Source: Elymus sibiricus
Lineage: Eukaryota > Streptophyta > Magnoliopsida > Poales > Poaceae
Assembly: GCA_039707655.1 (NCBI GenBank)
Contig: CM077672.1
Location: 200,918,537-200,982,536, forward strand
Length of the DNA: 64,000 bases
Reading direction: 5' to 3'
The stretch's first letter is position 1. Each line of letters begins with the position of its first letter. A program made the translations under genes and the position numbers. Of this stretch, positions 48,092-59,373 are shown in pieces. The notes under the pieces are model-generated. The model saw only the letters and a program-made list of their open reading frames with translations, made no database searches and was not told the origin of the DNA.

Positions 48092-48572
48092 TGACGGTGT
48101 CCTGGACTAGGGGGTACTCACCACGTCATCTCCCGACCAGTGCGTCGGGCCGAGGACCCCCATGGCGGTTCACTAATGGGCCACTTCGGGCAGCCCATGA
48201 CATATACGAGGAAGATTCCACAAGACTTGGTGATCAAGACAAGGACTCCTCTCCACCGGCGTAGCTGACTAGGACTCTTGTTATCCTAGGCCTCTGGTAC
48301 ATTATATAAGCCGAGGCTAGGCTAGTCGATAGATCATTATGATATTCATCATCACCCCTAGGGTTTAGACCACAACTTATGATCTCGAGGTAGATCAAGC
48401 TAGTACTCGATACATCTCCATCAATATAAACAAGAGCAGGACGTAGGGTTTTACCTCCATCAAGAGGGCCCGAACCTGGGTAAACATCATCTCCATTGTC
48501 TCTGTTACCATCGATCCGAGATCCACAGCTCGGGACCCCCTACCCCGAGATCTGCCGGATTTACCTCCGACA
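48092..48572 (+). repeat. Element B 3' LTR
   Basis: 481 bp, TGACGGTGTCC...CTCCGACA, followed by the second CCGAC. Confidence 0.95.
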
Positions 48573-48883
48573 CCGACAGTAGCCCCCGGGCCCGCGGCGC
48601 GCACGTTCCCGCCTACCGAGGGGCGAAACGGCGCGGGCCCTAACTGCCTGCGGCCAGGTGTGACGCGTGGCGCACGATGTGACGGGCGACGCCCCCACTT
48701 CCCCATGACGCCTCGGAAACTGCCGCGCTGACATAAATCCTGGTGCGGGCGGCGCGAGGCCATCATTGCCTTCTTTCACACACTCCACCTCTCTGCGCCT
48801 TTCCTTCTTGCGCGCGGTTCCTCGCGACTCCCCTTTTTGAACTCCGCCTCTTCTTGCTCCCGATTCGTGCCTCCACTGCGCAG

Positions 48884-51800
48884 ATGGCGCCCGCCGGCAA
48901 GAGGGGGAAGGAGGCGGCCCCGTCCCCAAGCACGCCCGTCCTTGGGGCGGCGCTGCAGCGCTCCACCATCGACGACGAAGAGGGCTTGGACAGGGTGCTT
49001 CCGTTCGTGGCCGGCGGCCAAAACAAGAACCAGGCGACCCAAATCTGGCCAGGGTCGCGCGCGTGGCGTGACTTGGGGGGGCGATGGCCTACCCCTTCTT
49101 CCTCCACAGCGTATATGCCGGGTTGGTGCCGCCATTTTCGGACTTCTTCTACGCCATACTCACCCATTATCAGGTTCAGGCTCTTCATCTTCAACCCGAC
49201 TCCATTTTCCTCCTGGCAACGTTCGCCTTTTACTGCGAGGCTTTCGTGGGTGTGATGCCCTCTGTGGCGCTCTTCTGCCACTTCTTCTGCCTGCGGCTAA
49301 CCGCGGCGGACCAGTGCTCCTGATGCGCATCGTTCCTTGCCGTCAAGGGAATGGAGGACGGCATTATCAACTTGAGGGTCGCGAAGAAGGTGGAAGGCTA
49401 CCGGCAGCGCTGGGTCTATATGGACGCGCGCCAGACCAACCTGCTTCTGATGATCCCGACGGACCCGGCTGAGAAGATCTCCGTGTGGGGGCACGAGAAG
49501 CTCGCCGACCCGAGGATGGAGCCCGTCTTGGAGCGGATGGCAGCGCACCGGGCCACAAAACTGTCGGCGACGGCGGTTGTCAGGGAATACCTGCGGCGGC
49601 GCATCGCACCACTTCAGCGGCACTTGCGCACTATGTGGGAGTACGCCGGCGCGGGCGACGCCATGAGGCTAAGGCCAGGAAGCCTGTGGTCAGACGTGCT
49701 GGACAGGGCCCTGGCGATTCTGCTCAGCACCCCTGCCGCGGAAACGCCGGAGGGGGCGCACCCACTTTTCCGCTACCCGGAGAAGGCGGATCTGGTGAAG
49801 GAAATGCCCCTCTTCGACCAGTGGGGCCTCATGCCGGAGGGCCACGTCGGGCCCCGCGACAACCCCCTCGTGGTGGAGGTGGACTCGGGAGGCAGCATCG
49901 GCAGCGGAGATTCGGAGGAGGCTACGGAGGAGGACGCCAGCCGGGCGCCACTGCGCACCCGCCGCCAGCTCATCTGCGAGCTTGAGGACGACGACGCCGA
50001 GAGCGACCTGCCCGCGGCGGAGAGGGCTCCCGGCCCGGGGGCGGGCGAGCCCCCAGCACCTGAGGCCTGTCATGAGGCTGAAGGCCCCCAGGGCCCCGAG
50101 GCGGGCGACGACGCATCCAGGTCTACCGCGGCATTAGCCCCGGGGGCCCGAGCGGTGGCGTCGAGGTGATGCTTGGCGGGGGTAGCGTCGGCCTGCCGTC
50201 CGCGGGGGAGAAGAAGAGGAAGTGGCACGTCAGTGACGAGTAAGCCTTCTGCCTCCTCCCGGCGCTCTTAATTCTTGCTCCTCTATCCGGGCTCGGAGCT
50301 GAGCCACCATTCGCGCAGGAGATCTGCCGCGGATCAGAAGAAGAAGAAGAAGAAGAAGACGACGGTGAAGGCGAGGGTTACCCCCAGCCCGCAGGGGGTG
50401 TCGATGCCCGCGGCCGGCGCCGGGGGGCGTGGAGAGGCTACCCGCCGTCCCGACGCCGAAGCGGGGCGTATGGAGATCGAGGAGGAGGTAGCCGCTCCCT
50501 CGGGGTCACATGCGGGTGCATCCCGTGAGGCCGAGGTGGAGGAGCCTAGGGAGGCAGCCTCAGGAGGCGGGGACGCCCTCCCCCCAAACCCCGCCGCGAG
50601 CAAGGAAGCGGCGATGGGGGAGGCCGAAGCGCCTACCCCCCACCGGGGGCCTCCTTGGGTGCAGGGGAAGGAGTTGTGGGGCGTGCCACGACCGGCACGG
50701 AGAGCCCCCATAGCGCACCGCCACGGCCGAATGAGGGGGGTGGCCTGGCGAGCCCGCCGCCCTAGGCAAGCGGTGCCGAGGGTTCCCTCGCCGCCACGGC
50801 GGAGGGCGCCAGAGGGCCCGACCCGGACTGGCCCCTGGTCCTCGCGAGTGACCGCGCTTTGCTCAGGCCTGAAGCCCTGCGCGACGCCATTGCCGCGCTT
50901 GCTTGGCTCGTCACGGACTTCCAAGACGCGGAGACGCGCCTCGCCGAGGAGCGCCTGAAGCTTGCCGACGGGTGGCGCCGGCTCAGCATCGCCGTCGATA
51001 CGGCCCGGTGCCATGACAAACGTGCTCGCGCACAGTGCGAGAGGGACACCGCCGAAGCGGAGGGGGCTCGCGCGAGAGCCCTCCAATAGGCCGAAGTGGC
51101 CACCGTGCACCACCAGGAAGCGGAGACCCTCCTGAAAGAGTTCCAATACCAATACGCCGAGCAGGCGCGGTCGCTCCTCGCGCAGGAAGGCGCCCTTGCC
51201 ACTCGCGAGAAGGAGGCCGCGGCCTACGAGGCGGACCTCGAGACTCGCACGGAGGGCCTCAAGAAGACGGCGACCGAGCAAACCATGGAGAAGGAGCGCC
51301 TGGAGACACTGGGGCGCTAGCTGGCCGATGCCCAGGAGGCTCACACGAAGCGTGTTACCGAGGCCAACGCCCAACTGGAGGCCAAGGAGAAGAAGGTCCA
51401 AGAGGACGCTGACGCGAAGGTAGGGGAAGCGCGCCTGGTGCTTGCCGAGGAGCGCGATAAGGCGCTGTCGCAGCAGAGGGACGCCTTCGAGTCAGAACGC
51501 GAGCGGCTCCGGTAGGAGGTCACTGATCTCAAGGCAGCAATCGCCGAGGCGGAGACCCGCCGGGGAGCCGCGCCGTAGGCCGACTCTGGCGCCGCCGATC
51601 AAGAATAGGAGCAGCGCGAATGCGTCAAGGCGCTTCACTCCCTCGAGATCCGTGCTCATGACGCCCTGAATTCCATCTGTCAGGGATGGCTTGGGGCCCT
51701 CCATGAGTCTCGTGATGCCGACTACGTCGGCTTCTCCACCAAGCTCGTGGAACGGCTTGAGGACGGAGCCAAGGAGGTGGACGGTATCTTGGAGGAGGAA

Positions 51801-52016
51801 TGCCGCAGCCTCTTCTCCCTGGCAGCGACTCGCGTCTTCAGCCACCTCCTTCACACCGATCCCAACTTCGACTTTGAAAAGGTGATAGCTCCAGTCCCCG
51901 AGGAGCTTCACGATGGGCTCGCGAGGGCGGTGGAAGGCCATGTGGGCGGGTTACTCCGGAAGTACTCCTGTGGCAGCGGCGAGAGCTCCGGCGGCGACGA
52001 CGGCGCGAGCTATTAG
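48884..52016 (+). pseudogene. Element A antisense PF04195/coiled-coil gene
   Basis: Gene opposite in direction to element A, read on the plus strand. ATG 48884 (MAPAGKRGKEAAPSP). A frameshift near 49080 leads into FLHSVYAGLVPPFSDFFYAI and FVGVMPSVALFCHFF. A stop at 49321 and another frame change follow, then KKVEGYRQRWVYMDARQ and YLRRRIAPLQRHLRTMWEYA, which form the PF04195-type domain. Intron 50240-50318 (GTAAGC...CGCGCAG) leads to a poly-Lys stretch. A long coiled coil (about 50860-51640; LAEERLKLADGWRRL, LLAQEGALATREKEAAAYEA) is cut by several TAG codons. The C-terminus is FSHLLHTDPNFDFEKVIAPV, with stop at 52014-52016. Function unknown; clearly not expressible as one protein now. Confidence 0.78.
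50240..50318 (+). other. Intron in the element A antisense gene
   Basis: CGA|GTAAGCCTTCTGCC ... CATTCGCGCAG|GAGATC, 79 bases. It corresponds to the 75-base intron in element C's gene (59616-59690), at the same place between the PF04195 part and the Lys-rich coiled-coil part. Confidence 0.65.
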
Positions 52017-53295
52017 GGTGCCTTTTCCTTTCGTCACCCTGCGCTAGATCGATGTGGCCCGTGGGGTCGTGAAGACGATGCCTTGGTGTTTAAATACCTT
52101 ATGTTTTGCTGTAACGAACACTCGTGCCCTCATGAAGCTTTCTCTTGAGGCCTGTTTTGCTCCTTTTTGCTTGCCTTGATGCTCTACGTCGTCAGGACCC
52201 AGCCCCCGAACGGGCCACAGCCGTCGCTGGTATGTCAGGTCGCGATGCCTGGACAAGGCCAGGAGGTGAGGGGCACCGGGAGCTAGTGAGGGCTCCTGGG
52301 TCGAGATGCTCAGGGAGCCCCCCTTTGACGCGCAAGCAGCCCGCGCCAAGAGAAACGTCGGTGCTCATGAGATTGCTAGAGGGGGAAGCTTAGGAGATGG
52401 CGAGGGCAGCTCGCGAGGTAGGAGACTTGGCTCTGTGCATGATAGTGTCTGGTGGGCCGTCACTTGTGGGGTACTCCTCGTGAGGGTTTCGCTCGCGAGA
52501 TCTCCTGCTGAGACGGCCGTCGTGGGTTGGCTCCCGAGGCAGGGCCTGTGAAGCTTCCTGAGGCCCTGAGGGGGCGTCTTGTTACCAGGCCACCTCGCGA
52601 GGCGTCCTCGCGAGGCCTCCCAGGGGACCTGTTCCTGAGATTACTGCGCGCAGAATGTTCAACATAGGTGAGCAGCACACGCTCGCTGATTCGCTCATCG
52701 GCGTTACGCGAGAAGACAAGACACCAAGAAACTTGGTGGGGTGGCGTGCACGGGAGCAGGCCCGCGAGCCAGAGCCTGGTTGCTTGGGTTTTTCAGCGCT
52801 GCTGGGACTGACCCGAGCACAGACACCGTGTCTAGCCCCCGCTCGCGTGAGGCTCATGAGGGACATCACGAGCGCACGAGGCTCGCGAGGTAAAGACAAG
52901 ATGAAACTGAAGCTTTACTGAAGTAAGATAGCAACCCATTACACAACCAAAACAAGATGCGGCTGCCGTGTCCGGCACGGGTCAACTTGAGGTTGGTGCA
53001 GCCCGTGGGGCGCCCTCAGTTACACATCAAAATGAGAAAAAGAGTGCTGCCGTGTCCGGCACGGGTCAGCTTGAAGTTGGTGCAGCCCGTGGGGCGCCCT
53101 CAGTTGATTGTTCCGCCAGCGCGGAGCATGGGGCTTCCACAGGGGTGTGGGTATGATCGCGGGTCGATCGTTCCGCCAGCGCGGAGCATGGGGCTTCCAC
53201 TTGGGCGTGGGCGGGAGCTCTCGCGGGCCCATCAGGCGAACGCAATGAGAGGCTCCGGGGCGTGTACAGCCCCGTTTCGTTCATACGCGTGAGGG
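52017..53295 (-). other. Element A non-coding region between pol and the antisense gene
   Basis: No coding sequence supported. It contains the block shared with E and C (inverted, 52720-52860), many CCTCG(C/T)GAGG palindromes, and two pairs of short direct repeats: GTGTCCGGCACGGGTCA at about 52969 and 53049, and CGTTCCGCCAGCGCGGAGCA-like copies at about 53110 and 53169. Confidence 0.65.
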
Positions 53296-55458
53296 TCACG
53301 GGTAGAACTTGCGGAGGTGTTGGATGTTCCAGGCGTTAGGCACAGGAACTCCGTCCTCCGTCTCCAGCCAGGCTGAGCCGGGCCTGGAGACATGAGTAAC
53401 CCTAAAAGGGCCTTCCCACATAGGTGACAGTTTGTGAAGTCCCTCTCTGGAGAGGATCCTGCGCAGGACGAGGTCGCCGACCTCGAGAGTGCGAGGGCGG
53501 ATGCTGCAGCTGTGGTAGCGACGCAAGGCCTGCTGGTACCTCGCGGCACGAAGGGCGGCCTGATGGCGGCCCTCCTCGAGGAGCAGCAGATCGGTCTCCC
53601 GCGAGCCATCCTGACGCGCCTCGTTGAAGGCAAGGACTCGCGTGGAGCCGTGCTTAAGCTCCAATGGGAGGACCGCCTCAGCGCCGTAGATGAGGAAGAA
53701 GGGCGTCTCGCCAGTATGCTTGCTTGCCATCGTGCGGATGGACCACAGCACGGACTGCAGCTCGTCGAGCCAGCCCTTGCCGCAAGCCTCAAGTTTCTTC
53801 TTGAAGCTCCTTGTCTTGAGGCCCTTGACGACCTCGGCGTTGGCGCGCTCGGCCTGACCATTGCTTCGTGGGTGCGCCACCGAGGCATAGCAGATCTGCG
53901 TGCCGAGGCTGGCGCAGTAGGACTTGAAGAGGCCGCTTGTGAATTGGGAGCCATTGTTGGTGATGATGCGATTGGGAACTCCAAAGCGGCTCACGAGGCC
54001 CTTGATGAACTTGACGGCGGAGCCTGCCGGGATGGTGCACACCGGCTCGACCTCTGCCCACTTGGTGAACATGTCGATGCCGACGTAGAGGTAGCAGTAA
54101 CCACCAGCCACGCGAGGGAAAGGCCCCAGGATATCCAGCCCCCAGACCGCGAAGGGCCATGAGAGGGGGATCGTTTGGAGGCCCTGCGCCGGCTGGTGGA
54201 TCTGCTTGGCTTGGAATTGGCAGGCCTCGCAGGCTTGGACCAGTGCGGTAGCGTCACGCAGAGCAGTGGGCCAGTAGAAGCCGCTACAAAAAACCTTACC
54301 GACGAGGGTGCGTGATGAGGAGTCATGGCCGCAGTCCCCTCCATGTATATCAACTAGCAACTCGCGCCCTTGCTCTTCAGAGATGCACCGCAGCGAGACG
54401 CCATTGGGGCGCCTGCGGTACAGCTCGCCATCTTGTAGGCAGTAAGCGGTGGCCTGCCGAGCCACGCGCTCTGCTTCTGAGTCCTCCTCCGGGAGGGTGC
54501 CGCGAAGCAAATAAGCCTTGAACTCCGCGGCCCAGCTATCCGCCTGAGGCTCGAGCGCCAGCAGCAGGCGAGCTCCTGAGGCCGGGCCACAGTCTGGTGC
54601 GCCCGTGGGTGGTGTGGGCGGGAGTTCCTCGCGAAGGAGCGCCGTGCTCGCGGCTGGGGGTGTGGCAGATGGCTTGAGGAGCCTTTCCTCAAAGACACCA
54701 GGGCTCTGGGGCTCGCGGCGTGATGCTCGTTTGGCGATGTCGTCGGCTTCTTTGTTGCCACCGCGGGAGATGTGTTGTAGCTCCAGGCCAAGAAAGCGCT
54801 TCTCAAGTTTACGTACCTCTTCCAGGTAGGCGGCCATGTGCTCGTCCTTGGGCTTGTAGCTTTTGATGGAGAAGTTGACGAGGAGTTGCGAATCGCCCTT
54901 GATAGTCAGACGCTTGATGCCTAGGGCGAACGCGGCCTTGAGGCCGGCGATGAGGCACTCATACTCTGCGATGTTATTGGAGACCTTGTCGGTGTGCCTG
55001 AAGCAGAGCTGTACAGCGTAGTAGAGCCTGTCTCCTGTTGGCGAGGTGAGCATGACCCCAGCCCCCGCGCCCTGTCGGGAGAAGGCGCCGTCGAAGTGCA
55101 TGGTCCATCTGCCAGGCGCCTCATCCCCTGGCAGGAGGGACTGGGCCTCGCGAGGCTCGTCCTCGTACGTGTCCGTCCATTCTGCCACGAAGTCGGCCAG
55201 AGCCACGCCTTTGATGACTCTGGTGGTGGAGAACTCCAGCTGGAAGGCTTGCAGCTCGATGTTCCAGTCAGCGACGCGGCTGGCGGCGTTGGGGCTGCGC
55301 AGAACTTGCTCCAAGGGGTAGGAGGAAATGACCTTGATGGGATGACCCTGAAAGTAGTGGCGCAGCTTCCTGGAGGCAACGAGGAGCGCGAGGAGAAGCT
55401 TCTGCTGCATGGGGTAGCGCTCGCGCGCGTCCCTTAGCACGGTGCTGACGAAGTACAT
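53296..55458 (-). pseudogene. Element A RNase H, archaeal-type RNase H and integrase
   Basis: Longest intact frame of the window (720 codons), ending HLRKFYP at 53296. In order: end of the first RNase H (MYFVSTVLRDARERYP, LRHYFQG, ADFVAEWTD), then archaeal-type RNase H (WTMHFDGAFSRQGAG, NNIAEYECLIAGL, IKGDSQLLVN, EADDIAKRAS). Integrase follows: HHCC (VDIHGGDCGHDSSSRTL with QACEACQ), catalytic GLDILGPF, ITNNGSQFTSG and NGQAERANAEV, and C-terminal EVGDLVLRRIL, WEGPFRVTHV. The second integrase Asp is Asn (TNNG against TDNG in D), so integrase is probably inactive. No internal stop in this frame. Confidence 0.9.
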
Positions 55459-56600
55459 GGGGTGCTCGACGAGGCGCGTAGTTGTTGCGACAGCTTGCTC
55501 TTCAGAAGCCTTGCGAGGCTCGGAAGGCTCGGGAACCTCACGAGGCTCAGGGGGCTCGCGAGGCCCGGGGGGCTCGCGAGGCCCGGGGGGCTCGCGAGGC
55601 TCTGTGGGCTCGTGAGCCTGAAGGGGCGCCGAGGGTTTTTCCTTGGCATAGACACGCTACTCCCGCACCGCCACCAGCGCCGCGTTGGCCGTCTGGGGGG
55701 TGGCCGCCAAGTACAGGAGCAAGGGCTCACGAGAGCGCGGCGCGACCATGATGGGCGGGCTCGTGAGGTACCTCTTGAGGGCTTTGAAGGCGGCGTCTGC
55801 CTCAGGAGTCCACTTGAAGGAGCCGGACCTCTTCAGGAGCTTGAAGAAGGGCAGGGCTTGCTCGCCAAACTTGGAGATGAAACGCCCTAGGGAGGCCATA
55901 CACCCTGCCAAGCGCTGCATTTCCTTGAGGGTCCGAGGAGGGCGCATTTTCTCGAAGACCTTGATCTTTCTGGGTTGGCCTCGATGCCACAGTGCGAGAC
56001 TAGGAAGCCGAGGAGTTTACCGGAAGGGACTCTGAAGACAGACTTCTCCCGGTTGAGCTTGAGGTTGACTTTGCGCAGGTTGGCAAATGTTTCCTGGAGG
56101 TCCGCGATGAGGGATCCAGCCTCGCGGGATTTGACCACGATGTCGTCGACGTAGGCCTCCGCGTTCCTCCCCATCTGAGGCCCCAGAGTGATGTGCATTA
56201 GCCGCTGGAAGGTGGCGCCCGCGCTCCTTAAACCGAAGGGCATGCAGACGTAACAATATACGCCGCAGGGGGTGATGAAGGCCGTCCTCTCCACATCTTC
56301 GGCTTCCATCTTGCTCTGATGATAGCCTGAGAAGGCATCCAGGAAGCATAGCAAATCGCACCCGGCGGTGGAATCCACGATCTGATCGATGCGGGGCAGT
56401 GGGAATGGATCTTGAGGGTAGAACTTGTTGAGGCTGGTGAAGTCGACGCACATGCGCTCCTTGCCGCCCTTCTTGGGGATGACGACTGGGTTGGCGAGCC
56501 ATTCGGGATGGCGCACCTCACGAACGACTCCGGCTTCCTGGAGCTTCTGGACTTCCTTGACGATGAACTCTTGCTTCCCTGGCGCCTAGCGCCGTGCTTT
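55459..56600 (-). pseudogene. Element A reverse transcriptase and start of RNase H
   Basis: Motifs: EWLANPVVIPKKGGKERMC, DFTSLNKFYPQDPFPLPRID, FLDAFSGYHQSKM, VCMPFGLRSAGATFQRLM, EAYVDDIVVKSREAG (YVDD at about 56150) and GKLLGFLVSHCGIEANP. Then, after a frame change near 55965, AGCMASLGRFISKFGEQALP and LLLYLAATPQTANAALVAVRE. A TAG near 55660 and an 18-base minisatellite (55499-55618) interrupt the RNase H. The N-terminal start is fused almost directly to the gag end because protease is deleted. Confidence 0.87.
55499..55618. repeat. 18-base in-frame minisatellite inside the RNase H coding region
   Basis: About six units of 18 bases, best copies GGCTCGCGAGGCCCGGGG at 55553 and 55571, degenerating on both sides. 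On the coding strand it gives repeats of six residues like REPPGP. It sits in the RNase H loop between ALVAVRE and MYFVSTVL, which is only about a dozen residues in element D. Confidence 0.85.
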
Positions 56601-58372
56601 CTGCTTGACCGGGCGTGCATTGGGGCACACCGCTAAGTGGTGCTCGACCACCTCCCTCGGACGCGGGGGCTTGGGACCTGCCAAGGATGTAGGCGACCGC
56701 GTGAGGCTCCTGGTAGCCCCCAGCGCCCTCGTCAGGCCGGTTGACGTCATTCCTCCGGGGTGGCGGCGGCAGCGGCAGGAGAGCGGCATTGGCCTGAGGA
56801 TTCGCCTCACGAGGCTGGTCGTGCCAGACGGCCTCACGAGGCTGGTCGCGCCAGCCCTGGCAGTAGCTGCCATTACTATTGCGGCTGTCCCAGCAGCTGC
56901 CGCTGTGGCCACCTCCGCGGCCGGCGCCGCGGCCGCTGCGGTCGTCCCGGTGGCTCTGGCGCTCTTCACGGAGCAACTTGAGCTCCTGACAGTCTTCGGT
57001 GCTGTGGGAGCGGACGTTGTAAAAAGCGCAGAGCGCCCAGTTGTCCTTTTTGGGCTCATCGAGGTCGCGGCCACGCTTCTTCTCGGGCTCCGCCGCAAGC
57101 ACGGCAGGGCCCTTGCGCTTGACGTCCTTGCTCTTGGCCTTGGCGGCGTCGAGCGCCGCGTCGGGGTCGTTGTGGACGAAGAGGCGGCCTTCTTCAGCCT
57201 TGGCGCACTTGTCGGCGAGGTCGAGCAGCTCGAGCACGGAGTCGAGCTCACCGTTGATGGGGAGCTTCTCGCGCATCATGACGTCTGTGACGCCGGTGGA
57301 GAACGCAGAGATGACGGCCGCGTCGGAGGCGCGCAGGATCTTGTTGCGCACCTGACTGAAGCGCTGGATGTACTTGCGGAGGGTCTCGTCTGGGCGCTGC
57401 CGAACACTTCGCAGGTCGTTGATGGTGAGGGAGCGGTCCTGTGTGCCCTTGAAGATGGCGATGAACTGGCTGCAGAGCTCGGCCCACGACGAGATGGAAG
57501 CCTCGGGGAGGTTCATGAGCCAGGAGCGCGGGCCGTCCTTGAGGGCCATGGGGAACCAGTTCGCCATGACCTTGTCATCGCCATTCGCCGCCTCGACGCT
57601 CAGCGCGTAGAGCTAGACGAACTCAGTGGGGTTGGGGGTGCCGTCGTAGCGTGGAGGCAGCTCAGGCTTGAACTTCGCATGCCAGACCACGCGACGCAGC
57701 TCGCGGGTGAAGGCACGGCAGCCCACACCGCTCGAGGGGACGCCGCCAGCGAGGGCGGCGCGGTTTTTGACGCCCGGCCGCTGCAACGTCCTGAACGGCC
57801 TGGTCCTGGCGCTGGTGCTGCCGCTCGAGGAGCACTCGCGCGTCGGGGGGCGCGTGGCGGGTGATCTGGAAGCTGGGTTCATCTCGGTCTGGCGAGGACG
57901 CGCCGCGGGACGGCTCACGAGCCCGCGCGTTGCGCTGGGGCCCGGCGCGCTCGTCGCGCAGAGGAGGCGGCGAGGGAGCGCCGTGCGCCAGGTCCCCAGC
58001 ATGAGATGGCGGAGGGCGGGGCGAGTGAGAAGGCGCTGGAGCGTCCCCGGCGACGTTGACGAGCTCGGTGATGCGGCCAAGCCACGCGTCGTAGAAGGCG
58101 TCATCCGGACGGTAGCGGAGCAGCTCACGCGCCATGAGCAGCGTAGCCTGCGGGTCCGGCGGCCCACGGCGGGCGAGGGAGGAGGTCGTGGTGGTGTGGC
58201 CGTCCGCCTGCACGGAGGGGTTCAGGGAGGAGGCCTGCTGCTCGCGGGCAGCGGGGTCGGTGGCGGCAGCAGCCTCGGCTTCGGGGCGGCGGCGATTGCC
58301 GCGTACCACCGGCTCTGTCTGAGCCACATGGCCAGCCCTGCGCTCGGCGCGCTCGCGACGTGCATCGGCCAT
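56601..58372 (-). pseudogene. Element A gag (protease deleted)
   Basis: ATG 58372 (MADARRERAERRAGH). The N-terminal part is open to about 57715. After a frame change come FKPELPPRYDGTPNPTEFV, a TAG at 57613-57615, then WFPMALKDGPRSWLMNLPEA, FIAIFKGTQDRSL, LRKYIQRFSQVRNKI and FSTGVTDVMMREKL. A zinc-knuckle-like FYNVRSHSTEDC and a Gly/Ser-rich tail with GGYQEPHAVAYILG follow. About 20 codons later the reverse transcriptase start appears (REVVEHHLAVCPNARPVKQK), with no protease between. In element C the two are separated by about 800 bases encoding protease. Confidence 0.85.
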
Positions 58373-58435
58373 GGGGTTGGTGCAGCTGAGGGCGGAGCAG
58401 AAGAATGGTAGCACACCCCTACCTGGCGCGACAAA

Positions 58436-59373
58436 TGTCGGAAGTCGGGCTCCGGGGACCCAAAGGTTCGAACACTGGGGTGAGCTCGTTCTACCGCTTC
58501 GTCTCCTACCACGGCTAAGCTACGGCGAGGCTACGGCGAGAGCGCACTAGCAAGGGACGGGGCGAGGACGCAGCGGTTTACCCAGGTTCGGGCCACCTTG
58601 CGGTGTAAGACCCTACTCCTGCTTGGTTGGTATTGCTCTGGTGCGAGAGAGAGAATACATGGTTGAAGGTGATGAGGACTCGAGCTCCCCTCCTCTACAA
58701 TGGCAGCACTGCCCTTTTATATCAGCCTTGGTCCTTTTCCCCCTCAAAACTTAGGCGGGAAGGGTTGCCACACTTTGGCGATTTTGAAAGGGGACAGGCA
58801 CTCAGGCTATCCTGACTAAAGGTGGTCTTCGCCTGCCAAAGCATGATCCATGATGCGCCGGTGGGCTCGGTGATGACCTCCGCCCTGCGCGCCCGTCGTC
58901 TTGGTCTTCCTTCGCTGATCGGGCAACCTTTGGGGTTGCTTTGGAGAGTAGATAGCAAGCCCTGCTCCCTTAACACGAAAGAGGAAACCATCTTCATCCG
59001 CGCCTGCTGGCGCGGCCTCTGCTGCTGCTCGTCGCCGCGCGCGTCACCCACGTGGTGGGCTCCGGACCGCGTGGCACGGCGAACGGCCTTCGCCTCGAGC
59101 GCCTATGGGATGGGGCCTCGGGAGGCCACCTCGGAAAGCCGCCTCGCGAGGTCACTTCGGAAAGCCGCCTCGTGAGACGGCCTCGCGAGGCCGTTGGTGG
59201 TGGTGCTGAGTATTACTCGCCACTTCCTGAGGAGGGGGCCTCAGAAGGCCAGGGCCTCATGAAGGGTCTTGGTGAGATGCTCGGTGGCGACGGCCTGCTG
59301 GGCCCTTGCCAGGCGTTGCGCCCTGGGCCAAAGGCAGATGGGCCTGGATACCCCGGGTTCCATGGGCCCGACA
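58436..59373 (-). repeat. Element A 5' LTR
   Basis: Plus-strand TGTCGGAAGTCGGG to GGGCCCGACA, 938 bp, nearly identical to the other LTR. A minus-strand TATA box is at 58715-58722. Confidence 0.93.

Larger units (their letters stand above)
43029..48572 (+). mobile_element. Element B: complete non-autonomous LTR element inside the A LTR
   Basis: LTRs 43029-43509 and 48092-48572 (481 bp each, TGACGGT...CCTCCGACA). Perfect target duplication CCGAC (43024-43028 and 48573-48577). Primer-binding region TGGTGCTTTCATTGAGAG follows the 5' LTR and polypurine tract CAGGGGGCTAC precedes the 3' LTR. The internal region (43510-48091) has no gag, protease, polymerase or integrase. Its 3' half shares modules with element D, suggesting a deletion derivative or relative mobilised by D-type proteins. 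Confidence 0.95.
42108..59373 (-). mobile_element. Element A: Tat-lineage gypsy element inserted in C (interrupted by B)
   Basis: Minus-strand element with 5' LTR 58436-59373, gag, reverse transcriptase, dual RNase H, integrase, non-coding region, antisense gene (appearing on the plus strand), polypurine tract next to 48579, and 3' LTR 42108-43028 plus 48578. Perfect target duplication GAGGC (42103-42107 and 59374-59378). About 11.7 kb without B. The protease segment is missing. Confidence 0.95.

Noticed and set aside
50334..51401. 355-residue minus-strand open frame
   Set aside because: Shadow of the coiled-coil part of the antisense gene; the coiled-coil heptads and the conserved intron are on the plus strand.
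56605..57864. 419-residue plus-strand open frame
   Set aside because: Mirror of element A gag on the other strand; the gag motifs are on the minus strand.
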